From: Gaiellasilicea sp963731615
Lineage (GTDB): Bacteria; Actinomycetota; Thermoleophilia; Gaiellales; Gaiellaceae
Assembly: GCA_963731615.1 (NCBI GenBank)
Contig: CAVSWD010000005.1
Coordinates: forward strand, 256,237 to 320,236
DNA length: 64,000 bases
Direction: 5' to 3'
The position numbers and the translations under genes are program-made. Numbering within the stretch: the stretch's first letter is position 1; each line of letters begins with the position of its first letter. Positions 52,190-61,388 of this stretch are shown in pieces. Under the pieces are notes generated by a model. The model was given only the letters and a program-made list of their open reading frames with translations, was not told where the DNA came from and made no database searches.

Positions 52190-52909
52190 GCAACGGATCG
52201 CGGCGCTCGGCTTCTCCGAGCAGGACACGACGACCCTCGCCCAGCACTTCCGCGACGCGGAGTCGCGCGGCAAGCTCGGCCACGGGCTGAGCCGGATCGA
52301 CTGGCTCGAGACGCTCGACGATCTTCGGCCCGACGCGCGACCGCGAGCGGCAGCTCAGCGAGCCGGGCTACGAGCGCTGGGACGGCGCCGGCGCGCTCGG
52401 CTACCTGACGCTCGCGGCGATCTGCCAGGCACAGCTCGACGACCCGCCTCAGCGGACGCGCGTGATCGTCGCCTCGAATTGCTTCCCGACGGGCGTCCTC
52501 GGCTGGTACGCGCGCCGACTCGCCACGGGCGGGCTCGTCGCGGCGCTGACCGCCACTTCGCCGGCCAGGCTCGCTCATCCGAGCGGCGGCGAGCCGCTCG
52601 CCGGCACCAATCCGCTCGCAATCGCGAATCCCGAGCTCGGACGGCCGCCCGCTCGTCACCGACGTCTCGATGGGTGCGGTCACCTACGGCGACGTCCTGC
52701 GTGGGGCTGCGGCGCCGGACGAGCTCGTCCCGTTCGGCGGTGAGCAGGCGCACAAGGCGTTCGCGCTCGCGCTCGGCCTGCAGCTGCTGGTCGACGCGCT
52801 CGCCGGCGAGGGCTACGGCGCGGTGCTCGTCGTCGCCGACCCGGAGGCCGATCCGGTGCCGGCGTTGCGCGAGCGGGCTGCCGGCCTACGGCTCCCCGGC
52901 GACGCGTGA
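52179..52909 (+). pseudogene. Malate/L-lactate dehydrogenase (Ldh2/ureidoglycolate dehydrogenase-like) gene, frame broken
   Basis: Joining three frames gives 'HGLSRIDWLETL' (the GHGLSR substrate mark), 'DRERQLSEPGYERWDGAGALGYLTLAA', 'GVLGWYARRLATGGLVAALTATSPARLAHPSGGEPLAGTNPLAIANP' and 'GRPLVTDVSMGAVTYGDVLRGA' and '...FGGEQAHKAFALALGLQLLVDAL', which are typical Ldh2 motifs. Two +1 changes (near 52335 and 52640) are required, and the restored length (about 243) is well below the family's 330-350, so part of the N-terminal half is missing. NAD(P)-linked 2-hydroxyacid oxidation is the family role; this copy is probably not functional as read. Confidence 0.65.
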
Positions 52910-52912
52910 GTC

Positions 52913-53518
52913 TCAGCGGCTCCAGGTCCTCGTCCTCGTCCGCCCACTTCTGTAGCTTCGGGTCGAGCTCGAGCGCCCGGTCGAGCGCGGTTCCGCGCCT
53001 CGTCGAGCCGTCCGGCCGGCGTTGATGCACGCGAGATGGTAGAGGAGCGGCGCGTGATCCGGCTGCTCGGCCAGCCCGGCCTGCATCTCGGCGAGCGCGC
53101 GATCGGGATCCTGGTCGACAGCGGCGTACGCGATGAAGAAGTACTCCCACGCCGACACGTCGTGCACGCCCGGCTTGCCGCCGATCGCGAGCACGATCGT
53201 GCCCGGCCTCGTCGGCGCGCGCAGACCGCTTCACCTTCGGGTCGCGCAGAAAGACGACCGAGCCGGCCGGCACGACCATCTCCTCGCCGTCGAGCACGAA
53301 GGTCGCCCGGCCGGTGACGACGACGTATAGCTCCTCGTGGCCGAGCCGTCTCCTCCGTGTGCTCCTCGACCACGTCCTGACCGGCTCGCGTCGCCGTGTA
53401 GGCGTTGATCCCGAACGCGGTGATCCCGAAGTGCTTGCGCAGCGGCGTCCACTGCAGCGTGCCCGGCCGCCTGCAGCGACTCGACGCCCGTCAGGCTCGC
53501 GACCTCATATCCGCTCAC
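52913..53518 (-). pseudogene. Cupin plus TPR-like protein gene, frame broken several times
   Basis: On the minus strand, starting at GTG 53516-53518 with GAGGAGG upstream, the pieces read 'VSGYEVASLTGVESLQ', 'TPLRKHFGITAFGINAYTATRAGQDVVEEHTE', 'HEELYVVVTGRATFVLDGEEMVVPAGSVVFLRDPKVKRSARADEA' (cupin 2 barrel), 'TIVLAIGGKPGVHDVSAWEYFF', 'DQDPDRALAEMQAGLAEQPDHAPLLYHLACINAGR' (a TPR-like helix pair) and 'LDRALELDPKLQKWADEDEDLEPLR'. At least four single-base shifts. The order cupin then TPR is coherent, so this was one gene of about 200 residues. Function unknown. Confidence 0.55.
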
Positions 53519-54328
53519 GATCTCCTCCTCAGCTCGGCCGAGCACGACAGGATCGATCTCGTAGTCGCCGTCGACGCGCTCCTCCAGGTTCGCGGCGCCG
53601 GCCCAATCCTCGAGCCGCTCGTAGCCGATCCGGCCGAGGCGCTCCTGGATCTCGGCGCGAAGGCCATCGTCGACCTGCAGCCACTCCTCACGCGGAGTCG
53701 TGCCGAAGAGCTGGTCGTGTAGGCCGAAAGAGCCGCCGCAGCTCCTCGACGGGCGCCTCGTGATCGTCGACGCGCAGGTCGACGAGCGTGTCCGAGAGCG
53801 CGGCGTAGCCACCGTCGCGCTCGACGACGAGGAGCGCCGCCGACTGTTGCCCTCGGCTGTCGCCACCGGCTGCCTGCCCGGCGGCCAGGCTCTCGAGCAA
53901 TCGCTCCGCGAGCGAGCCCGTCGCGCGTTCGAACGTCTCGGCGAGCGCGTCGACGGTCGCGGCGGAGACGAGGATGTTCCCCTGAGCCGCGTACCCCTGG
54001 CCCGTGCGCCCGCCCGCCCAGTCGTGGCACGCGTCACCGGTGAAGGTCGCCGCGGCGCCCGTGGCATCTACGACGCCGAGTTGCCGCTCGTCGCGACCGT
54101 CGTCGGCGTCCGTCAGCCGGCGCACCACGTCCTCGGCCGAGAGACCCTGCCGCAGCAGCGCCAGGCCGTCGGGCCCGTACCGCGGGTTCGCGTACGACTG
54201 CGTCGCGACGGCGCCCGCTCCGGGCTCCGCCCAGGGGACGACCGATCCGACCGCCAGGAACTTCGACTCGACGGCGACGCCCCACTGGCCCCGGTCGAGA
54301 TCGCACGCGACGATCGAGTACGTGGAGA
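53515..54328 (-). pseudogene. DUF1028-family (Ntn-hydrolase-like) gene, frame broken near the 3' end
   Basis: Reads 'STYSIVACDLDRGQWGVAVESKFLAVGSVVPWAEPGAGAVATQSYANPRYGPDGLALLRQGLSAEDVVRRL', 'ERQLGVVDATGAAATFTGDACHDWAGGRTGQGYAAQGNILVSAATVDALAETFE', 'AGGDSRGQQSAALLVVERDGGYAALSDTLVDLRVDDHEAPVEELRRL', all core DUF1028 blocks; after one break near 53725 it continues 'GLHDQLFGTTPREEWLQVDDGLRAEIQERLGRIGY'. There is no ATG/GTG/TTG at the expected start, where ATC stands, so the start may be a sequence error. Restored length about 270. Next to the small protein gene at 54334. Confidence 0.62.
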
Positions 54329-54333
54329 TGGGA

Positions 54334-54603
54334 CTAGCCGTAGGTGAGCTCCGTCAGATCGAGCGCGAGCAGTGCTTCATCGGCAACGAGCACGCACGCC
54401 ACCTCGGGCCGTGCGAGCGCCGCCTTGACCGCCTCGGGCGTGGCGGCGCGGACGACGACCGGCGTTCCCTGCGCGTGCGCTTCCCGTAGCCGCGCGTCGT
54501 CGGCGACGTCGTCGAGGACGAGCGCTCCCTCGAGCTCGAGCGAGCCGGCCAGCGCCAGCTCCGGGACGCGGCGTCCGGTCGCGCCGAACCAGCGCTCTCT
54601 CAC
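54334..54603 (-). CDS. Small protein of unknown function
   Basis: 89 residues from GTG 54601-54603, which overlaps the hydrolase stop (GTGA). 'RRVPELALAGSLELEGALVLDDVADDARLREAHAQGTPVVVRAATPEAVKAALARPEVACVLVADEALLALDLTELTYG': a beta-alpha-beta-like pattern with one cysteine, similar in style to one half of a Rossmann-type unit. I do not recognise the family. Its position between a metal hydrolase and the DUF1028 gene suggests a shared transcript. Confidence 0.55.
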   Translation of the reverse strand: MRERWFGATGRRVPELALAGSLELEGALVLDDVADDARLREAHAQGTPVVVRAATPEAVKAALARPEVACVLVADEALLALDLTELTYG

Positions 54604-55325
54604 AGCTCGACAGTCTCTCCGGGCTCTGGCGCGATCACCTCGACGCCGGGAGCCAGCTCGCGCAGCTGGTCGGGCGTGCCCGCGAGGATGGGGAAGGTGC
54701 CGTAGTGGCACGGGACGCAGCGCTTGACGCCGAGGAGCTCGCACGCGACCGAAGCCTCCTTCGGGTCCATCGTGAAGTGGCCGCCGATCGGCAGGATCGC
54801 GATGTCCGGCGCGTAGAGGCGCGCGATCAGCGCCATGTCGCCGAAGACGTTCGTGTCGCCGGCGAAATAGAGCTTCGGGCCTTCGCCAAAGTCGAAGACG
54901 AGCCCGCACGGCTCGCCGGTGTAGATGATCTCCCACTCGGTGGCCGAGCCTGCCGGCGCGTCGGTCATGAAGCTCGACGAGTGCTGTGCGTGGACGAGCG
55001 TGACCTTGATCCCGTCCAGGTCGACCGTGCCGCCCTTGTTCGGATCGTGCGGGCCGTCGGCCTCGCAGCCGAGCATGGAGAGGTAGTCGCGGAGCTCGAC
55101 CGGAGCGACGACGGGGCACTGGAACTTCTTCGCCAGGTCGAGCGTGTCGCCGACGTGGTCGTTGTGCCCGTGGGTGATGAAGATCGCGTCGACCCGCTCG
55201 GGCTCCTTCTCGTTCTCGGGGCACTTCGGGTTCCCGTTCAGAAAGGGATCGACGTAGATGCGCTTGCCGCTCGGAGTGTCCACGCGGAAGGCCGCATGGC
55301 CGAGCCAGGTCAGTGTCGTAGGCAT
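54600..55325 (-). CDS. UPF0173-type metal-dependent hydrolase (metallo-beta-lactamase fold)
   Basis: 241 residues. 'LTWLGHAAFRVDTPSGKRIYVDPFL' opening, 'AIFITHGHNDHVGDTLDLAKKF' (the HxHxDH-like metal motif, here HGHNDH), 'HSSSFM', 'GLVFDFGEGPKLYFAGDTNVFGDMALIARLYAPDIAILPIGGHFTMDPKEASVACELLGVKRCVPCHYGTFPIL' (further His and Asp ligands). Annotated relatives include UlaG-like lactonases; the substrate is unknown. ATG 55323-55325. Confidence 0.9.
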   Translation of the reverse strand: MPTTLTWLGHAAFRVDTPSGKRIYVDPFLNGNPKCPENEKEPERVDAIFITHGHNDHVGDTLDLAKKFQCPVVAPVELRDYLSMLGCEADGPHDPNKGGTVDLDGIKVTLVHAQHSSSFMTDAPAGSATEWEIIYTGEPCGLVFDFGEGPKLYFAGDTNVFGDMALIARLYAPDIAILPIGGHFTMDPKEASVACELLGVKRCVPCHYGTFPILAGTPDQLRELAPGVEVIAPEPGETVEL

Positions 55326-55372
55326 GCCGGGAGCCTAAAGGACCGTCCGGTCCGGGGTCGAACATTCAGCGC

Positions 55373-55756
55373 ATGACAACGCGCCTCGGTTCCGTCGCCC
55401 TCGTCCTCGGCGCCGCACTCGCGGATGCCGCCGGCCAACATGCCGTCGCCTACTACGCCCTCGTCGCTGCCGTGCCCGTCGTCGCGCTCGCGGCACTCTG
55501 GGCGCTCGGCGACGTGCTCGACGGGACGGCCGCCCAGCCGCACGACCGTGCCGGCGCGGTGTTGACCGGCCTGGCGCTGCCGTTCGTCCTGCTCGCCACC
55601 GCCGTCCGGGCACCGCTCCTCGCGGAAGGCCCACCGCCGGCGATCGGCGTCACGGCCGTCGTGGTCGTGCTGGCGCTCTTCGCGGCGCAGGCTCTGGTCG
55701 CCGCCACGGTTGCCGTGCCGCGGAGCCGCTTCAGCGCGGCCGCCCGCAGAGGCTAG
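55373..55756 (+). CDS. Small membrane protein of unknown function
   Basis: 127 residues with four hydrophobic segments (about 5-25, 29-47, 62-80 and 90-112): 'SVALVLGAALADAAGQ', 'YYALVAAVPVVALAALWALGDVLDG', 'AGAVLTGLALPFVLLATAVR', 'AIGVTAVVVVLALFAAQALVAATVAV'. No recognisable motif. ATG 55373. It converges on nuoN, with which it overlaps by four bases. Confidence 0.65.
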   Translation: MTTRLGSVALVLGAALADAAGQHAVAYYALVAAVPVVALAALWALGDVLDGTAAQPHDRAGAVLTGLALPFVLLATAVRAPLLAEGPPPAIGVTAVVVVLALFAAQALVAATVAVPRSRFSAAARRG

Positions 55757-57216
55757 AAAGGAAGGCCGGCTGAGGCCTCGCGCGCCAGGTCGATCAGCGG
55801 CTCGACGAAGAAGAACGAGCCGATGGTGACGACCAGCGAGGCAAAGACGGTGCTGACGAGCAGCGGATCGCGAGGCGGCGAGCCGCCTGCGACGACCGGC
55901 CGCAGCTCCAGGGCGGGACGCATGTACAGCGCCCGCACGACGCCGAGGTAGTAGTAGAGCGAGATCGCGGTCGCGATCACGCCGGCGATCACGAGCCACC
56001 ACAAACCGGACTCGTAGGCGGCCGAGAAGACGTAGAACTTGCCGATCAGGCCGCCGGTCAGCGGCATGCCCATGAAGCCGAGCATGAAGACCCACATCGC
56101 GGCACCGAGAAACGGCCGCTCCCACCCCATCCCGCCGAGATTCTCGAGCGTGACGGGCACATCGAGCTCGCGCTCGCGCGCCGCGACGACCGCGAAGGCG
56201 CCGATCGACATCGCGCCGTACGGGACGAGGTAGTAGAGCAGCGCCGTCGTGCCGAGCTCGCTGTTGGCCGCGATCGCGATCAGCATGAAGCCCGCGTGTG
56301 AGACGGAGGAGTAGGCGAGCAGCCTCTTCAAGCTCTGCTGCACGAGCGCGCCGAGGTTGCCGACCGCGAGCGAGACGACTGCGATCACCGCGATCGCGAT
56401 CGTCCAGAGGTCCTCCTGCTCGGGGAAGCCGACGACGAGGATGCGCAGGGTCAACACGAGCGCCGCCACCTTCGTCGCCGCCGACATGAAGGCCGTGATC
56501 GAGGTGGGGGCGCCTTCGTAGACGTCGGGCGTCCACATATGGAACGGAGCCGCCGACGCCTTGAAGCCGAGGCCGGCGATCAGCATCGCGAGCCCGGCGA
56601 CGAGTAGATAGTCGTCGCTGACGTCGACCGCCGCGATCTCGGAGAAGCCGAGCTCGCCGGTGGCGCCGTAGACGAGCGCCGAGCCGAAGAGGAGGATCGC
56701 CGAGCCGAACGCGCCCACGATCAGGTACTTGAGCCCGGCCTCGAGCGACGTCTCGCGGTGCGTGTCGAGCGCGCAGAGGATGTAGAGCGCGATCGAGAAC
56801 CACTCGAGGCCGAGGAAGAGCGTCATCAGGTTGCCGGCGGTGACGAAGAAGGCCATCCCGGCTCCTGCGGCCGCGAGCAGCGCGTAGTACTCGCCCGCGT
56901 GGTCACGCCTGCGCTCGCCCCAGGAGAGCAGCACCGTCAGTGCGCCGGCGCCGCCGATCAACACTGCGGCGAAGGCTCCGAGCCGGTCGCGCGTGAACGA
57001 CTCCGCGATCAGCGTCCGGCCGTCGGCGCTCTGGTCGAACAGAATCCCGGCGAAGACGCCGGCCGTGATGAAGCCGGCGAAGGCGGCGAACGCGGTGAAG
57101 CCGCGCCGCATCCACCACGGCACGAGCACGCTGCCGAGCAGCGCGACGCCGGACGCCGCGAGCAGCGACAGCGTCGGCGCGAGCGCGAGCCAGTCGACTT
57201 TCGGGGTCGCGATCAT
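55753..57216 (-). CDS. nuoN: NADH-quinone oxidoreductase subunit N
   Basis: 487 residues, about 13-14 membrane helices of the antiporter-like fold. Marks: 'FLGLEWFSIALYILCALDTHRETSLEAGLKYLIVGAFGSAILLFG' (conserved Glu/Lys), 'GLGFKASAAPFHMWTPDVYEGAPTSITAFMSAATKVAALVLTLRI' and 'RLLAYSSVSHAGFMLIAIA', the standard proton-channel residues. ATG 57214-57216 overlaps the nuoM stop. Last gene of the nuo operon; the downstream gene is convergent. Confidence 0.95.
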   Translation of the reverse strand: MIATPKVDWLALAPTLSLLAASGVALLGSVLVPWWMRRGFTAFAAFAGFITAGVFAGILFDQSADGRTLIAESFTRDRLGAFAAVLIGGAGALTVLLSWGERRRDHAGEYYALLAAAGAGMAFFVTAGNLMTLFLGLEWFSIALYILCALDTHRETSLEAGLKYLIVGAFGSAILLFGSALVYGATGELGFSEIAAVDVSDDYLLVAGLAMLIAGLGFKASAAPFHMWTPDVYEGAPTSITAFMSAATKVAALVLTLRILVVGFPEQEDLWTIAIAVIAVVSLAVGNLGALVQQSLKRLLAYSSVSHAGFMLIAIAANSELGTTALLYYLVPYGAMSIGAFAVVAARERELDVPVTLENLGGMGWERPFLGAAMWVFMLGFMGMPLTGGLIGKFYVFSAAYESGLWWLVIAGVIATAISLYYYLGVVRALYMRPALELRPVVAGGSPPRDPLLVSTVFASLVVTIGSFFFVEPLIDLAREASAGLPF

Positions 57217-58644
57217 TCGCTTCCTTCGATCGCAACGACGCGGATCGACGGGAACGAGCGCTCCGAGATCAGCGCCGGCCAGGCGGAGAGGAAGAGCAGC
57301 AGCGCCACGAGCGGCACGACGAGAACGAGTTCGCTCATCCGCAGGTCGGGTGCCTGCTCCTGCACGTCGGTGCCGGGGGCGCGGTGCAGCACGGCCGAGA
57401 TCAAGCCGCAGCATGTACATCGCCGCCAGCACGATCGCGCCGGCGCCGACGACCGCCCAGCCCCAGCCCTCGGCGTAGACACCGGCGAGGATCAGGAACT
57501 CGCCGGCGAACGCGACCGACCCCGGCACCGCGAGCGCGATGATCCCGGTCGTCATCAACACGGTCGCGAGCACCGGCCGGCCACGCGCCATCCCGCCGAG
57601 CCCGCTGAACGCGCTCGTGCCCGTCCGCACCTCGACCATCCCGGCGAGCAGGAAGAGCGACGCTGAAACGAGCCCGTGGGCGACCGACTGCAGGATCGCG
57701 CCGTTGACTCCGAGCTCGGTGAGCGAGAAGAGACCGAGCGTGATCAGACCCATCTGCGCCATCGACGAGTAGGCGGTCACGGAACGGATGTCCGGCGCCC
57801 GGAAGGCGAGCAGCGACCCGTAGACGAGGCTGACGGACGCGAACGCCAGGATCGCGACCTGGAAGTCCTCCACGGGCTCGGGGAACTTCGCGATCACGAT
57901 CCGCAGGAGGCCGTAGACCGCTGCCTTCGAGACGACGCCGGAGAGGATCGCCGCCACCTCGGGCGGCGACTCACGGTAGGCGTCGACGAGCCAGCCGTGG
58001 AAGGGGAAGATCGGCGCCTTCACCGCGAAGGCGGCGAGGAAGCCGAGGAAGACCCACTCGTTCGACGACGTGCCCGAGTCGACCAGCGAGAACGTCCCCT
58101 GCGAGAGCCCGAAGGCGACGATCGACGCCAGCATCAGCAGCGAGCCCGCCATCGTGTAGATGACGAACGTCGCCGTCGCGCGCAGGCGGCGCGGGCCGCC
58201 CCAGACGCCGATCAGGACGTAGAGCGGGATCAGCATTGCCTCGAAGAAGACGTAGAAGACGAGCAGGTCCTGGGCGGTGAAGACGCCGACGATCGCGCCC
58301 ATCAGGAAGAGCAGGAGGCCGTGGTAGGCGCGGCCGCGCTCGCGGTTCGCCCACAACGCGTAGCCGATCGCGGCCGTCGAGACGACGAGCGTCAGCCCGG
58401 CGAGCCAGAGCGAGAAGCCGTAGAAGCCGACGTCGTAGGAGACGCCGAGATCCTCGAACCACGCGTGCTGATCCCGGAGCTGCAATCCCTGCTGGAAGTC
58501 GAACTGTGCCGCAGCGACGACCCAGAGCACGACCTCGGCAAGTGCAACGAGCAGGGCGAGCGATCCGGCGAGCCGCCCAGGCAACGGCAGCAGCCAGACG
58601 ACGAGTGCCGCGACGAGCGGAAGGGCGATCAGCGTCGTCGTCAC
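57213..58644 (-). CDS. nuoM: NADH-quinone oxidoreductase subunit M, frame broken near the 3' end
   Basis: About 477 residues when restored. 'QDLLVFYVFFEAMLIPLYVLIGVWGG' (conserved membrane Glu), 'FAVKAPIFPFHGWLVDAYRESPPEVAAILSGVVSKAAVYGLLRI', 'VTAYSSMAQMGLITLGL' and 'HGLVSASLFLLAGMVEVRTGT' are the core proton-channel blocks. After 'AAMYMLR' an extra base near 57404 shifts the frame; it resumes 'LISAVLHRAPGTDVQEQAPDLRMSELVLVVPLVALLLFLSAWPALI' to the stop at 57213. GTG 58642-58644 overlaps the nuoL stop. Confidence 0.92.
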
Positions 58645-60542
58645 TGGACGGCCACGAAGACGACGACGAGGACCGCGACCGCACCGGCGATCGCGAGGGC
58701 GTAGGTGCGGAGGTATCCGGTCTGGGCATCGCCGACGGCGGCGCCCGCCTCATGCGTGCCGACGGTGAGCCCGGAGATCGAGCCGCCGATCAGGGGCTCT
58801 TCGACACCGCGCCGGAGCCCACCCGTGAGGAAGAGGGCCGGCCGGTAGAAGACCAGGTCGTAGAGCTCGTCGAACCAGAACTTGTGCTCGAGCGTGTCCT
58901 GCACCGCGGGCCGGTGTGGAACCGGCCGGCGGCGCGAGCCGTAGTAGCTCCACGCGACCCCGATCCCGATCAGGCCGAGGGCAACCGCGAGCGCGCTCGT
59001 CACGTAGTCCTGGGTCAGGGACGGCTCGACGAGCGCCAGGTGCTCCCGGTCGAGCGCGATCGGGTCGAGCCACTCACTGAAGGGATGCCAGACACCGGCC
59101 ACCTCCAGCCAGCCGCCGGCGATCGCCAGAACGCTCAGCACCGCCACCGGCACCATCATCGTCCGCGGCCCCTCACCGTGACCGTGCGCGTGGGGGTGCT
59201 CCTGCACCGTCGGCGAGGGGTCGCCGAGGAAGACGACGAACAGGAGCCGGAACGCGTAGATCCCGGTCAGCAGCGCGCCGACGAGGCCACCGACGAAGAG
59301 CAGCTGCCCGTAGCCGCCGCTCGCGAGCGCCGAGGCGAGAATCGCGTCCTTCGAGAAGAAGCCGGCGAGCGGTGGGATGCCGACGAGCGCGAGCGAGCCG
59401 ATCAGGAACGCGATGTACGTCCGCGGCAGCACCCGGCGCAGGCCGCCCATGCGCCGGATGTCCTGCTCGCCGGCGAGGTGGTGGATCACGACCCCCGCCC
59501 CGAGGAAGAGCAGCGCCTTGAAGAAGGCGTGCGTCATCAGATGGAACATCGCGCCGCCGTAGGCGCCGAGACCGGCGCCGAGGAACATGTAGCCGATCTG
59601 GGACATCGTCGAGTAGGCGATCACGCGCTTGATGTCGACCTGCACGAGCGCGATCAGCCCGGCGACGAGCAGCGTGATCGTGCCGAGCCCGGCGGCGAGG
59701 TCGGCGATCGTGGGCGCAAGCTCGAAGATCGGGTGCGCGCGGACGATCAGGTAGACACCCGCCGTCACCATCGTCGCGGCGTGGATCAGGGCCGAGACCG
59801 GCGTGGGGCCCTCCATCGCGTCCGGCAACCAGGTGTGCAGCGGAATCTGAGCCGACTTCGCGACGGCGCCGCCGAGGAGCCCGAGCGCGACGAGGTTGAG
59901 CGCCGTCTGCGACATCCCCTCGGCACCGATGAAGGCGCCGCCGAAGTCGAGCGTGCCGGTCTGCCAGATCAGGACGAAGAAGGCGAGCGCCATCGTCGCG
60001 TCGCCGAACGCGTTCATCACGAACGCCTTCTTCGCCGCCGCGATCGCTTCGGGCTTCTGGTGCCAGAAGCCGATCAGGAGGTACGACGCGAGGCCGACGA
60101 GCCCCCAGCCCGCGAGCAGGATGAGGAAGTTGCCACCCTGGACGAGCAGCAGCATCGAGAAGACGAAGAGCGACATGTAGGCGAAGTAGCGACGCTCCTC
60201 CGGGTCCCCGTCCATGTAGCCGACCGAGTAGAGGACGATCAGCCCGCCGACGCCGGTGACGATCAGCATCATCGTGACCGCGAGCGGATCGATCAGCAGC
60301 GAGAGGCCGACGTCGAGGCCTCCGGCCGCGAGCCACGTCCACGCTGTGGTCACCACCTGGCGCTCCTCGGCGTCGCGCGTCAGCAGGCCGATGAACGCAG
60401 TAACGGCGCCGGCGAAGCCGAGGAAGACCGAAAACGTCGAGAGCCACGCGGCCGTGCGGCGTGAGATCGACCCGCCGAGCAGCGTGATCGCGAGCGCACC
60501 GCCGAGCGGCGCCAGCAGGCAGAGCCAGGCGCCGGCGATCAT
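58641..60542 (-). CDS. nuoL: NADH-quinone oxidoreductase subunit L
   Basis: 633 residues. 'LIVLYSVGYMDGDPEERRYFAYMSLFVFSMLLLVQGGNFLILLAGWGLVGLASYLLIGFWHQKPEAIAAAKKAFVMNAFGDATMALAFF', 'LHTWLPDAMEGPTPVSALIHAATMVTAGVYLIVRAHPIF', 'VIAYSTMSQIGYMF' and 'FHLMTHAFFKALLFLGAGVVIHHLAGEQDIRRMGGL' are the classic NuoL blocks; the C-terminal lateral helix follows. The largest proton-pumping subunit. ATG 60540-60542 overlaps nuoK. Confidence 0.96.
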   Translation of the reverse strand: MIAGAWLCLLAPLGGALAITLLGGSISRRTAAWLSTFSVFLGFAGAVTAFIGLLTRDAEERQVVTTAWTWLAAGGLDVGLSLLIDPLAVTMMLIVTGVGGLIVLYSVGYMDGDPEERRYFAYMSLFVFSMLLLVQGGNFLILLAGWGLVGLASYLLIGFWHQKPEAIAAAKKAFVMNAFGDATMALAFFVLIWQTGTLDFGGAFIGAEGMSQTALNLVALGLLGGAVAKSAQIPLHTWLPDAMEGPTPVSALIHAATMVTAGVYLIVRAHPIFELAPTIADLAAGLGTITLLVAGLIALVQVDIKRVIAYSTMSQIGYMFLGAGLGAYGGAMFHLMTHAFFKALLFLGAGVVIHHLAGEQDIRRMGGLRRVLPRTYIAFLIGSLALVGIPPLAGFFSKDAILASALASGGYGQLLFVGGLVGALLTGIYAFRLLFVVFLGDPSPTVQEHPHAHGHGEGPRTMMVPVAVLSVLAIAGGWLEVAGVWHPFSEWLDPIALDREHLALVEPSLTQDYVTSALAVALGLIGIGVAWSYYGSRRRPVPHRPAVQDTLEHKFWFDELYDLVFYRPALFLTGGLRRGVEEPLIGGSISGLTVGTHEAGAAVGDAQTGYLRTYALAIAGAVAVLVVVFVAVQ

Positions 60543-60847
60543 CCTCTGAGCACCCGAAGGCGGTCGACGTCGAGGTCGAGCCGGCGCCGGGCGATCGCGA
60601 CGATCAGGCCGAGGCCGACGACGACCTCGGAGGCGGCGACGGCCATGACGGCGAGCGCGAAGATCTGCCCGTCCTGGTCGCCGTGCAGGCGCGCGAACGC
60701 GATCAGGGCGAGGTTCGCGGAGTTGAGCATGATCTCGAGCGAGAGCAGCACGATCAGCGGGCTGCGACGCAGCAGCACGCCTGCGGTGCCGATCGAGAAC
60801 AGGAACGCGGCGACGACCAGGTACCAGATGACATCAGGCCCTTGCAC
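60539..60847 (-). CDS. nuoK: NADH-quinone oxidoreductase subunit K
   Basis: 102 residues, three membrane helices. 'WYLVVAAFLFSIGTAGVLLRRSPLIVLLSLEIMLNSANLALIAFARLHGDQDGQIFALAVMAVAASEVVVGLGLIVAIARRR' with both conserved membrane glutamates (LEIM and SEVV). GTG 60845-60847, overlapping the nuoJ stop by 14 bp. Confidence 0.95.
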   Translation of the reverse strand: MQGPDVIWYLVVAAFLFSIGTAGVLLRRSPLIVLLSLEIMLNSANLALIAFARLHGDQDGQIFALAVMAVAASEVVVGLGLIVAIARRRLDLDVDRLRVLRG

Positions 60848-61388
60848 GTGCGGCCTCCTCTTCGTCCTCGGCCCGGGAACGCGTACCGAGCACGACGCCG
60901 CCGACCGCCGCCACGAGCAGCACGATCGACGTGATCTCGAACGCGAGCAGGTGGTCGGTCAGGAAGAGCCGCCCGATCTCGGCCGGACTGCCGAACGACC
61001 GCTCGATCGCCGCTTCGTCGGAGAGTGCGTCTCCCGCCGTGAGGCCGATCACGACGATCACCTCGACGAGCAGCGCCGCCGCGGCGACGATCGCGCTCCA
61101 GGCGATCCACGACGGCCCAGCGGAAAAGGCGGTGCTCTCACCGCGGTCGCCGAGGTAGGCGATCACGAACAGGAACATCACCATCACCGCGCCGGCGTAG
61201 ACGAGCACCTGGGCGGCCGCGACGAACTCGGCCGAGGCGAGCAGGAAGAGCACGGCGAGCGAGCCGAGGTTGCCGATCAACGCGAGCGCGGCGAAGAACG
61301 GGTTCTTGAACGTGACCACGGCGAGCCCCGAGCCGAGGCAGCCGGCCGCGGCGAAGATCCAGATCACCCAGACGAGGAAGTCGCCCAT
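60834..61388 (-). CDS. nuoJ: NADH-quinone oxidoreductase subunit J
   Basis: 184 residues, five membrane helices. 'FKNPFFAALALIGNLGSLAVLFLLASAEFVAAAQVLVYAGAVMVMFLFVIAYLG' is the family block (A-Q-V-x-V-Y-A-G-A-V-M-V-L-F). Charged C-terminus. ATG 61386-61388. The 5' end meets the long-hairpin element copy 2, which separates it from nuoI, an unusual interruption in a tight operon. Confidence 0.93.
   Translation of the reverse strand: MGDFLVWVIWIFAAAGCLGSGLAVVTFKNPFFAALALIGNLGSLAVLFLLASAEFVAAAQVLVYAGAVMVMFLFVIAYLGDRGESTAFSAGPSWIAWSAIVAAAALLVEVIVVIGLTAGDALSDEAAIERSFGSPAEIGRLFLTDHLLAFEITSIVLLVAAVGGVVLGTRSRAEDEEEAARARA

Noticed and set aside
55753..58644. A fused NuoM-NuoN protein of 963 residues
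   Set aside because: The fusion depends on one frame change near 57404. Removing one base gives normal NuoM with its own stop and an ATGA-overlapped NuoN start, as in other operons.
57676..60464. Long plus-strand frames opposite nuoL-nuoM
   Set aside because: Highly charged Arg/Asp/Glu-rich translation without motifs; the minus strand encodes standard membrane subunits in the same interval.
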